Below, in pieces: positions 1 to 10,910 of a DNA stretch of 64,000 nt (the first letter of the stretch is position 1; each line of letters begins with the position of its first letter). The position numbers were made by a program, and so were the translations under genes. The notes under the pieces were generated by a model. The model was not told the origin of the DNA, did no database searches, and saw only the letters and a list, made by a program, of their open reading frames with translations. Source of the DNA: Trema orientale (Eukaryota > Streptophyta > Magnoliopsida > Rosales > Cannabaceae); the NCBI GenBank assembly GCA_002914845.1, contig JXTC01000740.1:7547-71546 (forward strand), in the 5' to 3' direction.

Positions 1-201
1 ATATACTTTTTACCGACGGGTTAACCTAATTCCGTCGGTGTATGTTTCTATACCGACGAGGAGCCCGTCGGTATAAAGGTCCTAAAATCTAATTTTTTAG
101 GCCATCATTTGCCGACGGAATTAGGTTAACCCGTCGGTAAATATCACTTTCGCTGACGAGCTAACCCTAGTCCGTCGGTAAAAGCTGATTTTCATGTAGT
201 G
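1..201. mobile_element. Right end of a CACTA (En/Spm) DNA transposon
   Basis: The sequence up to 201 ends in ...TTTTCATGTAGTG, whose complement CACTACATGAAAA is a typical CACTA terminus. The preceding 190 bases carry about eight copies, in both orientations, of a CCGACGG-like word, the kind of subterminal repeat array bound by En/Spm transposases. The block at about 11-39 is an almost perfect inverted copy of that at about 110-138, so the tip can fold into a hairpin. The other end lies left of the window, so size, autonomy and the 3-bp target duplication cannot be judged. Confidence 0.8.
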
Positions 202-249
202 ATATAGTCTTACTTTCTCGTGACAGTAACAAAATTATCTCCTGAACTT

Positions 250-690
250 GATTAAATGTTCAATTTATCCTTTTTTATTTTTCAAAAATAACAAAAATAT
301 CCCCTTAGATAAGCAAATCAATACAAAATTCACTATTCTATCTGATTTAGTCAAAACTGACATACAAAAAAACAAAATTACCCTTACTCTAAACTTGTAA
401 CAATTAACAAATACGGCCAAAATATTAAAAATATAAAATAAAATAACAACAACAAATAGTGATGAGTGGAAGAAAAAAATGAGTAAAGATAAGAACATTA
501 AGTGTAGAGAGTTCAAAATATAATTTCTTTTGAGTTAATTAATTAAGTTTGAATAAGAAATTAAAATGAAAATCTTACTTGATTTTGTCTAAATTAGACA
601 TAGAGTGAAATTTGTACTTATTTATTAATTTGAAGAGATATTTTTGTTATTTATGAAAACCGATAGATAAATTAAGTATTTCTTTAAAAC
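250..690. mobile_element. Foldback (long terminal inverted repeat) MITE
   Basis: About 100 bases at 260-365 pair with the reverse complement of about 575-685. The shared block AATAACAAAAATATC is identical in both arms, and further matches continue on both sides (AATTTATC, TTCACTCTAT-like, AATTTAG). The middle is non-coding AT-rich DNA. This is the usual build of Mutator-type foldback MITEs. I could not fix the exact ends or a target duplication, so the coordinates are approximate. Confidence 0.55.
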
Positions 691-861
691 CTAGAATTTT
701 TTTTTTATTATTATCCCTACTTTCTTTCACCTCTTCAAATCTATCCTACCTTTGCTTTAAGTGATTTTAGTAAGTACAACTATGTGAGATTTCCATGCCA
801 AGTTGGTATTAGTTTCAAGAACTCAAAAATGTTCCTTCATGATCTCCTTTCCTTGCACTAT

Positions 862-2590
862 TTTTTTTTTTTTGGAGTTAAAATAATGTACGTGATTAAG
901 CTAAATCTTGAAGTACAACAGACATAACTGATTGAGAAACTTCCTTAATCTAAATAAGTTCATTATCTATCCTAAGAGTACTTCTTGCTAGATAATGTGC
1001 CGCTTTATTAGCATCACGGCTTATATGGGTAAAAAATACTCCTAGAAAACTATGAAGAGAAAAATCGAGCATCAGACCCGTTAAAGGAAAACTTGGTTTA
1101 CACGATTTGTGATAGGCTTGAACTACTTCTAAAGAATCAGACTCCACTAATTCAAAAGGCACAAATATATATCCCCTAAGCCCATCAAAGACTATGTGCT
1201 AATGCTATACCTTCTATATCTTTAGCATTGGGCAGACCAGTAACACATTTTGAAAGAGTTGCCATCATCATCCCATCAGAGTTCCGGAATATATAGCGCC
1301 AATTCCAACCGAATTTGTGGAAGAATCTAGAGCAGTATCCACATTTAGTTTGTAGCGACCTACTGAAGGTTTAACCCATCGATGAACGGACTGCGAAGGA
1401 GAACCATAACTGGTCTTGGATTGACTTTCCTGATAACGATAGAGATAGGTTGTAGCCCAGTCAATAACCAGCGAACGTAACTGAGTAGAATCTCCATGAA
1501 TGACCCTATTTCTCTCATGCCTATACACCAAACGACTATAAATATCCATTCCAGCAGATTTTCATTAAGGATATCAGCCAGTTGTAGGACTAAATTAGGG
1601 CTAGCAATTCGTTTCAGTGGGTCGTGTTCATGCCGTGTCAATGTCCATGTATAACAGCGTACACCTCAACTCAAACCCGACCCATTTAATAATTGTGTCA
1701 GAAATTCTAACCCGAAACCAAAACTATTTATAAATGGGTTAACCCGACATGCACGACTCGTATAACTCGTTTATTCAAATAGGTCACATTCATGTCAAGC
1801 TAACCCGGCACGACCTGTTAACCCGTTTCATCTAAATTTGCTAAAATATAATTTTTTTTTACACATTTAACATAAATTCATACATATTTTATGACCTTAA
1901 GACACAAATATTTACGAAAAATAAATTAAAAGTACATAAAATATCAATATATATGCATAATAAAGTCTTAAAAATACAAAAAAAGTCCAAACATATAAAT
2001 AATAAAAATATTATAAATTTTAAATAGGTATTATATGGGTCATAAATGAGTTGACCCAAAATTGACTCGTTTAATAAACTGGTCATTACGGGTCAGTTTC
2101 AGGTTGGTGGGTCAATCCAAACCCGATCCATTTAACAAACAAATTCGCAGATTCAACTCAATTTTGACACGAACCCATTTAAGGCAATCCCAGACCCACT
2201 AATTCTGTGCAGATTTCGAGTCGTGTCACAAATTGCCAGTCTTAGACTAAATCCAGGAACGAATAATACTGGTAACTTCCCAAGTTTACTGGTAACTTAG
2301 CATGCTTCTAAATGCGCATGGCAAATTACAAGAATTTAAGGCATGGCCAACAGATTCCTCGCGACCCCAACAAGGAGGACATCTTGAATGGGGGATAATA
2401 TGACGTGTTTCAAGCCCAACTGAAGTTGGCAAAGAATTATGACAAGCTCTCAGTGCGAAATGTCTCGCCTTATTCGGGAGATTTCATTTCCATAATTAAG
2501 ACCACCAATTATCCCGTCGTAAGAAGATGGTTGAGTATCATTGCGAGAAGATGCCAACCAATATCCACGCTTAACTATATATAGTTCATA
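862..2590 (-). mobile_element. 5'-truncated LINE remnant: zf-RVT and RNase H region
   Basis: On the minus strand, 2390-2320 encodes CPPCWGREESVGHALNSC, the zinc-binding zf-RVT module of plant non-LTR retrotransposons. Further along, 1549-1268 begins with RHERN and continues through KPSVGRYKLNVDTA, the start of the linked RNase H domain. 1162-950 holds ESDSLEVV and HISRDANKAAHYLAR, its C-terminal part. A T-run at 861-872 would be the poly(A) tail on the minus strand. The reverse transcriptase core is absent (5' truncation), and the coding frame is broken by stops, by frame changes and by the hAT-like element at 1596-2244. It is a dead copy and not a host gene. Confidence 0.75.
1596..2244. mobile_element. 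hAT-like non-autonomous element nested in the LINE
   Basis: The 649-bp insert is flanked by a perfect 8-bp duplication GACTAAAT (1588-1595 and 2245-2252). Its ends are inverted: TAGGGCTAGCAATTCG on the left, and TAAGACTGGCAATTTG as the complement of the right end. Subterminal regions are full of AACCCG/CGGGTT and GTGTCG-like words, and no transposase is visible. An 8-bp duplication plus TAGGG-type ends indicates the hAT superfamily. It separates the zf-RVT and RNase H parts of the LINE, so it is younger than the LINE. Confidence 0.85.
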
Positions 2591-3044
2591 TTCAGAATAG
2601 TGCCAAATTTCAATATTAAAGTTTTAGATTTAGATTTTAGCATTACATTTACAATTTAAGTGCTTTAAATTTCGTACTTATGTTAATTAGATCACTCTTC
2701 GAATGTTTTCCATATATTGATGAAATTACTCTGGTGTTTTGACTTGTGTTGAATATAATACTAGCAACAATGTTGTTGAACAAATTCAATTAGGGTTGAA
2801 CACAAAGTCAAACTGAAACAATTTGAACTCTAATATTGGAGATGTAATTATCAACAAATCTAAACCCATAACCATGTTTTTTAAGATAGTGCTAGAGCCA
2901 AGAAATCCCACCCACTATATCATTATTTTAATACCACTTGTTATAATATATGATTTATAATGATTTAATTTGGTGAATTAAAATTTCTTATTAATAAGTT
3001 AAATAATATTCACCAATTAAATACAACAATTCACTTACCACACA
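2591..3044. other. AT-rich spacer, no gene seen
   Basis: I find no coding motif, RNA gene or repeat end here. The stretch lies between the LINE remnant and the next hAT-like insertion. Confidence 0.6.
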
Positions 3045-3052
3045 GGTGGTAT

Positions 3053-3739
3053 TAGGGTTGTCAATTTGCCCTGCGGGGTCGGGTCCCTGCCCCTAATGGG
3101 GCGGGTTCGGGGAGGCCTCTTTAAGGATGGGGTCGGGGTCGGATATGTAAATAAATACTCGAGTCGGGGTTGGGACGGGGCCGGGGGCGGCATTCCCCAC
3201 CCTGAACTCGCCCCGATATACTTATTACATTATTTTCTAAAAAAAAATTATATATATATAAAAACATAACAAAAATGAAATTGTATATATAAATATAACA
3301 CAAATTAAATTATGGTATTTATGGACTCGTGGTATTTTTATAGTGTTTGGACTTTTCTTTTTATTATTGATATTTTGTGTGTTTTTTATTCTAATAAAAT
3401 TGGAGTAGAGCTTTTATCTCTATGATATATACATATATTAACTCTATGATTTTTTTTAAAAAAATCACTCTATGATGTTGAATGAAGAGATAAAATAAAA
3501 TTCCATCCCTAAGAGTGAAATGTAACTAAAATATAATTTTTTATAATTATTATGTTTATTAGGCAGGGATTCCCTTCCCCGTCCCGCCTCGCCCCGCCTT
3601 AAACCCGTCGGGGATTCCCCACCCCGCCCCCGCCGGGGATTCCTCTAGGGCGGGGACGGGGACAGGAATGAAATCTAGCGTTGGGGATGGGGGCGGGGAG
3701 GGCATTCCCCGGCCCCGTCCCGCCCCGTTTACATCTCTA
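3053..3739. mobile_element. hAT-like non-autonomous element with G+C-rich subterminal arrays
   Basis: A 687-bp element lies between the 8-bp near-duplications GGTGGTAT (3045-3052) and GGTGATAT (3740-3747). Left end TAGGGTTGTCAATTTG, complement of the right end TAGAGATGTAAACGGG. About 130 bases inside each end are runs of GGGGCGGG/CCCGCCCC words, and the centre is AT-rich. Short open frames across it are by-products of this composition. It shares end sequence and target-site length with 1596-2244, 13812-14368 and 22977-23561. Confidence 0.85.
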
Positions 3740-3856
3740 GGTGATATTCAAAACGTGTCAGGCTGGGTAGAATCTCGAGTATTATCTATTTTACCAAATA
3801 TAATACAATGAACTTTCCCTTTAAAATTTACATTCGCCACCCTTTTGGTATACTAA

Positions 3857-4046
3857 GGGCCTGTTTGGGATAACTTTTACTTTCTGAAGTAAAAACTCTA
3901 GAAGATCTTCCTATAAAAGTAGTGGGTCAATGCTTCATTAAAAAGATCTTCTAATTAAAAAAAGATCTTTTGACAATTCATTCAAACACCCCCAAAAGTA
4001 ACTTTTGGGCTCCAAAAGATTTTTGGAAGTTATGCCAAACAGGCCC
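3857..4046. mobile_element. Tourist-like (PIF/Harbinger) MITE
   Basis: A 190-bp element flanked by TAA (3854-3856 and 4047-4049). Its ends are GGGCCTGTTTGGGATAACTT and, as complement of the right end, GGGCCTGTTTGGCATAACTT. The interior repeats AAAAGATCTTTT-like words in both orientations. The 3-bp TAA target and the GGGCCTGTTTGG end are typical of PIF/Harbinger-derived MITEs in plants. It sits about 0.5 kb upstream of the AVT1-like start codon. Confidence 0.85.
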
Positions 4047-4049
4047 TAA

Positions 4050-4539
4050 GGCGCGTGTAGGTATCTCAAAATACGCACGTGTATAGTCTAGAGTAGAAAA
4101 ATCCTATATTTTAGTTTATCTTATTTTATCTTCTTTTGATATATTACTAATTTCTTCACCTAGAATGTTCAATGGTTCATGCATGAATGCCACGTCATGC
4201 GTCGTCGTCTTCCAGTGATCGCATCTCTGCCGTACTAACACATATGTTCATTGTCGTTTTCCACATTCGCCTTGTAACCTTCTCGAGTTTCATTCTCCAT
4301 CACAACAAAAATAAATAAATAAATAAATCATTACAAAAACCGAAACATGCGCCCCCCAAAAAATAAAATATAAAAATTAAAAAAACAGAGGAGAACCGCC
4401 ATATTCAAGAATCTCACCTGTAAAACCACAGGACACCAAAAAAGAAGGAAGAGAAAAGAAATCATTTTTTTGCACCCAAATTGGTGTCGGTTGGCTAAAC
4501 GAGTCTTAACTTTTGGTGGGTTTTGGTTGTTTTTCATTA
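4050..4539 (+). promoter_or_regulatory. 5' flank and leader of the AVT1-like gene
   Basis: This stretch lies between the Tourist-like MITE and the start codon. It contains an (AAAT)n run at about 4310-4327 and an A-rich leader. I see no convincing TATA box, so the transcription start is not located. The ATG at 4540 is chosen because the only longer in-frame extension starts from a non-ATG codon. Confidence 0.4.
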
Positions 4540-4897
4540 ATGGCTGATAGAGAAAAAGTGGAGAAAGAAGCAGAGTTTTTCCTGGAAAATGATGATGATG
4601 ATGATGATGATGGAAGTGAGCAAGAAAACGACATCGAAGTGAACAAGAACGAGAACACCAGTAGTGGTGGTGACAGTGATGAAGAAGAGGTTCGGAATGA
4701 GGAGGGGTCATCTCCTTTTGGTGCTTTCTCTTCTCGGCAATGGCCTCAGAGTTACAAGTATGTTCTTCTTAAAATATTGCTTATGTGAATTAGTGGAGGG
4801 ATTTTTAGTGGGGTTTTGGACTTTTGGTTGAATCAGTTATGGGATTATAAGATGAGTTCAAAAACACGAGTTGAATTTGATTCATTTCTTTCTTCCG

Positions 4898-4929
<32 letters not shown>

Positions 4930-7900
4930 AAGCTAGAATTTATGTCTGTAGGGGAAGATAAATGTTTTTATTAGGTATATTTGGATGAAAGATTTCATTA
5001 GATCACTTGTGCAAAATTTTTGAGGCAAGATAAGGAGATTGATAAGTTTGTTGGAATCGTTATGCTAGAACTCTAATTCTTGACTACGAGAGTGACAATA
5101 AACGAACAATAAACAAAAAAAAAAAGAGTAAATCGTCCAGTTCACTCTCAACATGAGAGCTGAGTCCATAGATTTGTAGTGGTTCATGCTCAGCGTCAGA
5201 GCTGCATCTACTTTGTCACCCCAGATTCTCACTATAATGAAGAAAGTCGTAACTTGTAAGGGTACAATATGCTTAGGCTCCACACAACAACCCAAAGAGA
5301 ATAATTTTTTTTTTTTTGAGGGGTGAGAACTACATCTGTTTTGGAAGCAACATGCTTTGGTTATCTAATAGAATACTTTGACTTCAATTCCAATTTTGGG
5401 TTTTATTCTTTGCTGAGACAAATTTATTCATGCTTTTCATTTTTTTTTTTTTATTTGTTTTTGGCAGGGAAACAATTGATTCTTACACAATTGCAGCATC
5501 TCCAAATTTTGGAAGTCTGGGACATGTTCGGAGTCTTATATATTCGAGCTTTGGCGGTCATAGCAAAAGTAGTCTAGACTCGGAAACAAAGTTTCCTTTG
5601 CTGTCTGATAGAATATCTTCGAAGGGTGACTCGGGTAGGATCTCAAGGACACAATCATCATGGTCGGATAAAGAACAACTGAAGAAGCAGCTAACTGGAG
5701 AACTACCTATTGGTCAAGGATGTAGCTTCACTCAAACTGTCTTTAACGGTGAGAACTGTAATTGATTGTAGTTCAATTGGAAAAATAAAAACTAAAAGAA
5801 AAAAAATCTGTCTGATAACATTCTAATGCCTTTGACATTATGATTTATGCTATGATAATTGTTCATAACTGACCGAAATTCTTTTGATAAATGGGATAAT
5901 GTTTTCCTGATTACATTTTATAGTTGTTTAAGTATCAAATGGAGTGTGCTAGTCCAAATGCTAGTGAACGAAGGCTTTAGTATTGTGTCTGCATTTTTAA
6001 CCTGTGATGTAAACTTTGTCTTCGGGCTGTTTTTGAGTGATCTCATGATCTCATGCTGACTTGAGGCAGGAATTAATGTAATGGCTGGAGTTGGCCTTCT
6101 CTCTACGCCGTTTACAGTGAAAGAAGCTGGATGGGCGAGTTTGCTAGTGCTTGTTCTTTTTGCTGTTGTTTGTTGTTACACAGCCTCTCTCATGAGGCAC
6201 TGCTTTGAGAGCAAAGAAGGGGTTGTAACTTACCCTGATTTAGGAGAAGCTGCATTTGGAAAATATGGGCGTCTCCTCGTATCTGTAAGTCGTAACTTGA
6301 CATGATTATATTAGTTCCAATTGATTATTGCACAATTATCTCTCTTCATCTTCGAAACTGGAATATCATCAATCTGGATCATTTTATATGATTAGTTATT
6401 ATACTTCTTGCAAGATATAGTTTTATTTTACTCTCATGTTTTGACCCTAGATATTTTGTGTCCTCTTGAACTTTTGGATTACCAATTTGCTCTATCCGCT
6501 AAAATAATTGTTGAAGATGATGATTTGGGTTGAAGGATTGCTTTAGTTAATTATAACTAATATTCAGTTGCTATATTCATTTGTCTCGTTTACTGATATT
6601 ATTCCACATTTTGCTCATGCTGCAGATCATATTGTACACAGAATTATATGTAAGTGAACCACAACTCAAGTTTTACATTATTCTTGAACTCATATCATTG
6701 ATACTCATTCTTTATTTCTTATCATTGCAGTCTTATTGTGTGGAGTTTATAATTTTGGAAGGAGATAATCTTACCCGGCTATTCCCTGGAACGTCCTTGA
6801 ATTGGGCCGGTTTTCAGCTGGACTCTGCACACTTATTTGGAATTTTAACTGCCCTTATTGTACTACCAACCGTGTGGTTGAGGGATCTCCGTGTGATCTC
6901 GTACCTTTCAGGTGTAGCAGACATCTTATCACAACTCCATTCTTATGGAGCCTTAAAAATACGAATGATTTCCTAATCAGTTGCCTGATTTTGTTTTTCT
7001 TCTTCTTTGTTTTGGCAGCTGGTGGGGTGATTGCGACAATTTTGATAGTTCTATGTGTATTTTTACTTGGTACAACTGAGGGGATTGGATTTCATCAAAC
7101 TGGTGAAGTAGTGAACTGGAGAGGAATCCCATTTGCCATTGGTGTTTATGGATTTTGCTATTCTGGTCATTCTGTGTTTCCAAACATCTATCAATCTATG
7201 GCAGACAAAAGAAAATTCAGTCATGCACTGATAATCTGGTATAGAACATCATGATCTGATACCGGGGACATGCTCTATCTTGTTTTTCCCTTTCTCTGAT
7301 ATGTTTCACCTTTCTTTGTAAGCAGCTTTCTGTTGTGCGTTCTAATATACGGAGGTGTTGCAGTCATGGGATTTCTTATGTTTGGTCAAAGAACATTGTC
7401 TCAGATAACTCTGAATATGCCACGACATTCCATTGTCTCAAAAATTGCATTGTGGACAACAGTAAGTACAAGATTGTCAATTATTTTTTTAACGTTCCTG
7501 CAAACCTCAAGTGGAATTTACTATGTTACTAAACTAGTTTGTTTTTTACAGGTTATCAACCCATTCACTAAATATCCTTTTTGTGTCGTTTGTTGTTAAT
7601 GAAAAGTAGTAGTGGTTGATTTTTAATTGATAAATCTATTCCTTTACTTCGGATATTTTCTTCCTTAACATTTAACAAGTATGCTCTCCTGATGAACCCT
7701 CTAGCAAGGAGTATTGAGGAGCTGCTGCCTGTAGGCGTTTCAAACAATCTCTGGTGTTACATTCTTCTCAGGACAACACTTGTCGCGTCTTCTGTTTGTG
7801 CTGCCTTCCTTCTTCCTTTCTTTGGTACATTTTGGACTTCAGCTTCAAGCATATACTTTCCTATCTATTCTTTTGGGACAATACTTCATGTCAATGCAAA

Positions 7901-9651
7901 ATATGTTGGCGAATTTTAGAGAACTTAATCATCAAGGCAATTGGTTCAGTTGGCTTCCCCTGTTAAGTGCATAAGGTTGAGATTTGTAAAAGGAAGTTTG
8001 AAAACACATCTTCCTGTTTAGAAATGTACTGTTAGTCTTTTAACATTTTCATGAAAACCTTTACTTTCTCCATCTCCTTTAGGCAGTGGGATATTAGTGT
8101 TAACATCATTGAGCGACTCCACCGACTTCCTCTTCTGGTCAAATTGGATAAACTCGATAACCAATTCTTGAATGTTTTTGATTGCAGGTCTTGTGATGGC
8201 CTTAATAGGTTCTCTCCTCAGTATACTAGTGGTAAGCATACCCCTATTTTCAATTATTACATACTTTCGGTGCCCTAAGTGAAAATTCTACATCACTAGA
8301 TCAGGAATTTGATACTATCCATTTTTTAAAAGGCTGTTTGCCTATTACTTGCTGCACTTGGTAAAAGTACATCTGGAAGAAATGCTTTCATGACCTACAT
8401 GGAAGCTTAATAAAGTCTTATTTTTAACTCCACTTGAAAACATTGTTCCACATTACTTAGCAAGGACATCTGAAGTTACACTAATCAAATGCCAAGTTAG
8501 CCTCTAATGAACATTTTACCTTGGAGAAAATCAGAGATCATGAGCGATAATTCCAGCTAGCTAATTATATAGACTTGACGTTTTCAAATGGTGGCTTGTC
8601 CTATAGTTGCACAATCACATAATCCAATATGAAATTTACAACACCACATACCTGCAGAGATACCTTTTATGCCTAATCTTTTCTTCTTTAGGCTTTTTTA
8701 TACGGTAAAGTTTCATAAAACACAAACCAGAAACTGATATAGACTATGCTGACCTGCAATTATTGTGACATTGTCGTGTGATACATTTTTTCGCTTGCAG
8801 CTTGTTCCCTTTGTTTCTCTTTGTTGATAACATTTACTAGTAAATCCTAAGATAATTGCATCGAAATTTATATGTTATACAAAATGGATATGGCTTTCTT
8901 TCAGGCCATTATAATGCCGGCATTATGCTTTCTGAAGATAGTGGGGAAGAAAGCCACAACGATACAGGTAAGAAGACTTATCAAACATTTTTTCTTTATA
9001 TGTTTCTTGCAATTGTTCTTCCATAGATGGAAACAAACAACAAAAGATCAAATTAGTTTGCATCAGAAAAAATTAATCTTGTCAAACCAGATTACTTCTA
9101 TACAAAACCAGTGAGTAAAGATTTGCAGTTGTTCTCGTTCTTCGAAAGTACATAGTACATCATTAGCTGTGGAAATAGGTCTCTTGATAATAAAACGACC
9201 ATCAATATCATTTTAATTGGGAAAAATAAATTTTCAATCAACTGGAACTATGATAAGCTGGTTTTGATCTTGGAAATCATCCAAACCTGAGTTCTTGAGT
9301 TAGTTGCTGATACAAAGTAGTGGTTGTATGGGCCTTGTGGCACTTTAAAATTTTCCCCTACAAATAATTTATTACATTGTAACAATTTGATTTCATGCTC
9401 TAATCATATTCTGCTTCCTAAATCCTTTTCAACATAGTTTAGGAGATAATAACACATGTTTTACAATTATTTTATCTTGTTTAGATGTTTGGCTCTTAAT
9501 CAATATTTATTACTTCTGCCATTCTCTTGAATGACACACTCTTGTTCTGCATGATCAGGTCATTTCGAGTGTCGCAATTGCGGCGTTGGGGATTATCTGC
9601 GCGATCCTTGGAACATATTCTTCAGTGTCACAGATTGTGAACAGCTACTGA
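4540..9651 (+). CDS. AVT1: Vacuolar amino-acid transporter, AVT1-like (12 exons)
   Basis: Exons: 4540-4757, 5468-5748, 6070-6284, 6626-6649, 6731-6911, 7019-7238, 7326-7461, 7552-7571, 7679-7824, 8188-8231, 8905-8967, 9559-9651. They sum to 1641 nt, so 546 aa, a normal AVT1 length. The product is a predicted multi-pass (about 10-11 helices) Aa_trans permease (AAAP family). By family it moves neutral amino acids across the tonoplast. Residues 1-160 are a hydrophilic cytosolic tail with a poly-Asp run and [20 protein letters not shown]. The permease core starts near residue 167 with [20 protein letters not shown]. Later landmarks are [72 protein letters not shown] and the C-terminal [11 protein letters not shown]. 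All introns are GT-AG except 7572-7678. No breaks are seen, so the gene looks intact. The exact paralogue (AVT1A/B/C type) is not resolved. Confidence 0.93.
5050..5300. repeat. Possible retrotransposon-derived fragment in intron 1 of the AVT1-like gene
   Basis: The stretch contains phrases such as GATTTGTAGTGGTTCATGCT and TCACTCTCAACATGAGAG that I associate with LTR or leader regions of plant retroelements. No ends, duplication or coding motif could be found. It could equally be ordinary intron sequence. Confidence 0.25.
7572..7678 (+). other. U12-type (minor spliceosome) intron with AT-AA ends
   Basis: The 107-nt intron begins ATATCCTTT, matching the U12 5' splice-site consensus, and carries TTCCTTAAC (7661-7669), matching the U12 branch-site consensus. 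The only junction that keeps the transporter frame ([10 protein letters not shown]) ends the intron at 7678 with AA, giving AT-AA termini. An AC end at 7676 or an AG end at 7679 shifts the frame into an early stop. No GT-AG alternative restores the conserved protein either. Terminal AT-AA is rare but known for minor introns. Confidence 0.8.
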
Positions 9652-9852
9652 AACACAAAAATTTGGATAAGTTTGTGAGTTTTTCCTGGTCCCATATTGA
9701 TGTCTGCATTCTTGCTACTGTGCTGAAGAAGCTATGGCCAAACTATTTTCTTGATTTAGGGAACAGGAATTAAGATCTATATGGCATATGCTAATATTTT
9801 TTATGATCTTTGTGAGGTATTGATATTGAACTCATTTTATCTTACAACATTG

Positions 9853-9858
9853 AATAAA
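9853..9858 (+). terminator. Candidate poly(A) signal AATAAA of the AVT1-like gene
   Basis: AATAAA lies about 200 nt after the stop codon, followed by TTGATGTAATG. This is a usual distance for a plant 3' UTR, but the cleavage site is not shown by the sequence. Confidence 0.45.
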
Positions 9859-10507
9859 AGACACTCTTGATGTAATGAAAAGAATCGCAACAGAAAATTT
9901 GTGGTAAGATGAGGAATCAAAGACCTTTTTTTTTTTTTTTTTCCCCGGGTATTTGAAGTACCCCTAATGTTTTCAATTCATTGGCATCTGTTGCTCCAAT
10001 GTCTTTTCCATCCAAAATTCTGGTAGAGACAGTTTGAAGGGAAGAATTTAAGAATTTTTGCACCGTTATATCTAATGTTTCACTTGTTTGGTATTTTGTT
10101 CCCTGGTTTATAATTATTATTATTGTTTTTGAATGGTATAGGAATTTGCCCTTTGGGCAGAAGGAAAAAAAAATCAATAACACATTCACATTCACCCCCA
10201 TGACATTTTCACCAGGTAACTATGTTATCTTTCAATGTAAACAATTACCTATCTTTCATACTATAATTTAGTGAATATTTAATATATAAAGAAAAAAATT
10301 TGACTAGTAGAAATTGGAGTGTGTCGTTTTTTTTTTTTTTTTTTATAAGTTTTGGGTGGTAGCATTATTATTTTTAGTTTATGAATCTTACTATATTTAC
10401 ATAAATTAGGGTGTCTCAGTATTCTCTAATAAATTCTTTTTTTTTTTTTTTCTTACACTCGCAAGTCTTTTGAACTTTTTTCCAAACAATTATTTAGACA
10501 ACAATAT
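9859..10507. other. Spacer with an unexplained minus-strand open frame
   Basis: A 94-codon open frame on the minus strand (10201-9917) has a fairly protein-like middle part (LDITVQKFLNSSLQTVSTRI). I recognise no domain, and the end runs into poly-Lys from a T-tract. Long T-runs occur at 9928-9942, about 10330 and about 10440. I do not call a gene. Confidence 0.3.
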
Positions 10508-10516
10508 TAGAGAATA

Positions 10517-10688
10517 GGGGACGGCTACGGTAGGGGCGTCTCTACGTAGGGTCATGCCTTAATTATCGTTGGATGGAAATCTCTGGGGAATAACGGGAAT
10601 CTGTGGAGAATCTATTTATATACAGATTTCCATCCAACGGTAAATAGACAGGGCCCTACGTAGGGGCACCCCTACTGTAGACGCGCCC
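10517..10688. mobile_element. Mutator-type MITE, copy 1
   Basis: A 172-bp element with a perfect 9-bp duplication TAGAGAATA (10508-10516 and 10689-10697). Its inverted ends share CTACGGTAGGGGC on the left with CTACAGTAGGGGT (complement) on the right, each followed by CTACGTAGGG. A second inner palindrome pairs GTTGGATGGAAATCT with its complement near the right arm. Nothing is coded. The 9-bp target is diagnostic of Mutator-like elements. Confidence 0.9.
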
Positions 10689-10729
10689 TAGAGAATATCA
10701 TAAGTAGTAAAAAGTAAAATTTAAATAAA

Positions 10730-10901
10730 GAAGATGGCTATGGTAGGGGCGTCCCTACGTAGGGTCATGCCTTAATTATCGTTGGATGGGAATCTGTGAG
10801 GAATAACGGGAATTTGTGGAGAATCTATTTATATACAGATTCCCATCCAACGGTGAATAGACAGAGCCCTACGTAGGGGCGTCCCTACTGTAGACGTGCC
10901 C
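10730..10901. mobile_element. Mutator-type MITE, copy 2
   Basis: A 172-bp sister of the copy at 10517, in the same orientation, with its own perfect 9-bp duplication TTAAATAAA (10721-10729 and 10902-10910). Ends are GAAGATGGCTATGGTAGGGG and (complement) GGGCACGTCTACAGTAGGGA. The two elements are 41 bp apart and differ at only a few positions, so they are separate insertions and not a tandem copy. Confidence 0.9.
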
Positions 10902-10910
10902 TTAAATAAA

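Noticed and set aside
3066-3303. Open frames on both strands rich in Gly, Pro and Arg
   Set aside because: They lie inside the GC-rich subterminal array of a hAT-like element; composition alone explains them.
4331-4711. 126-codon minus-strand frame with a poly-His run
   Set aside because: Antisense shadow of exon 1 of the AVT1-like gene; the His run is the complement of the poly-Asp codons.
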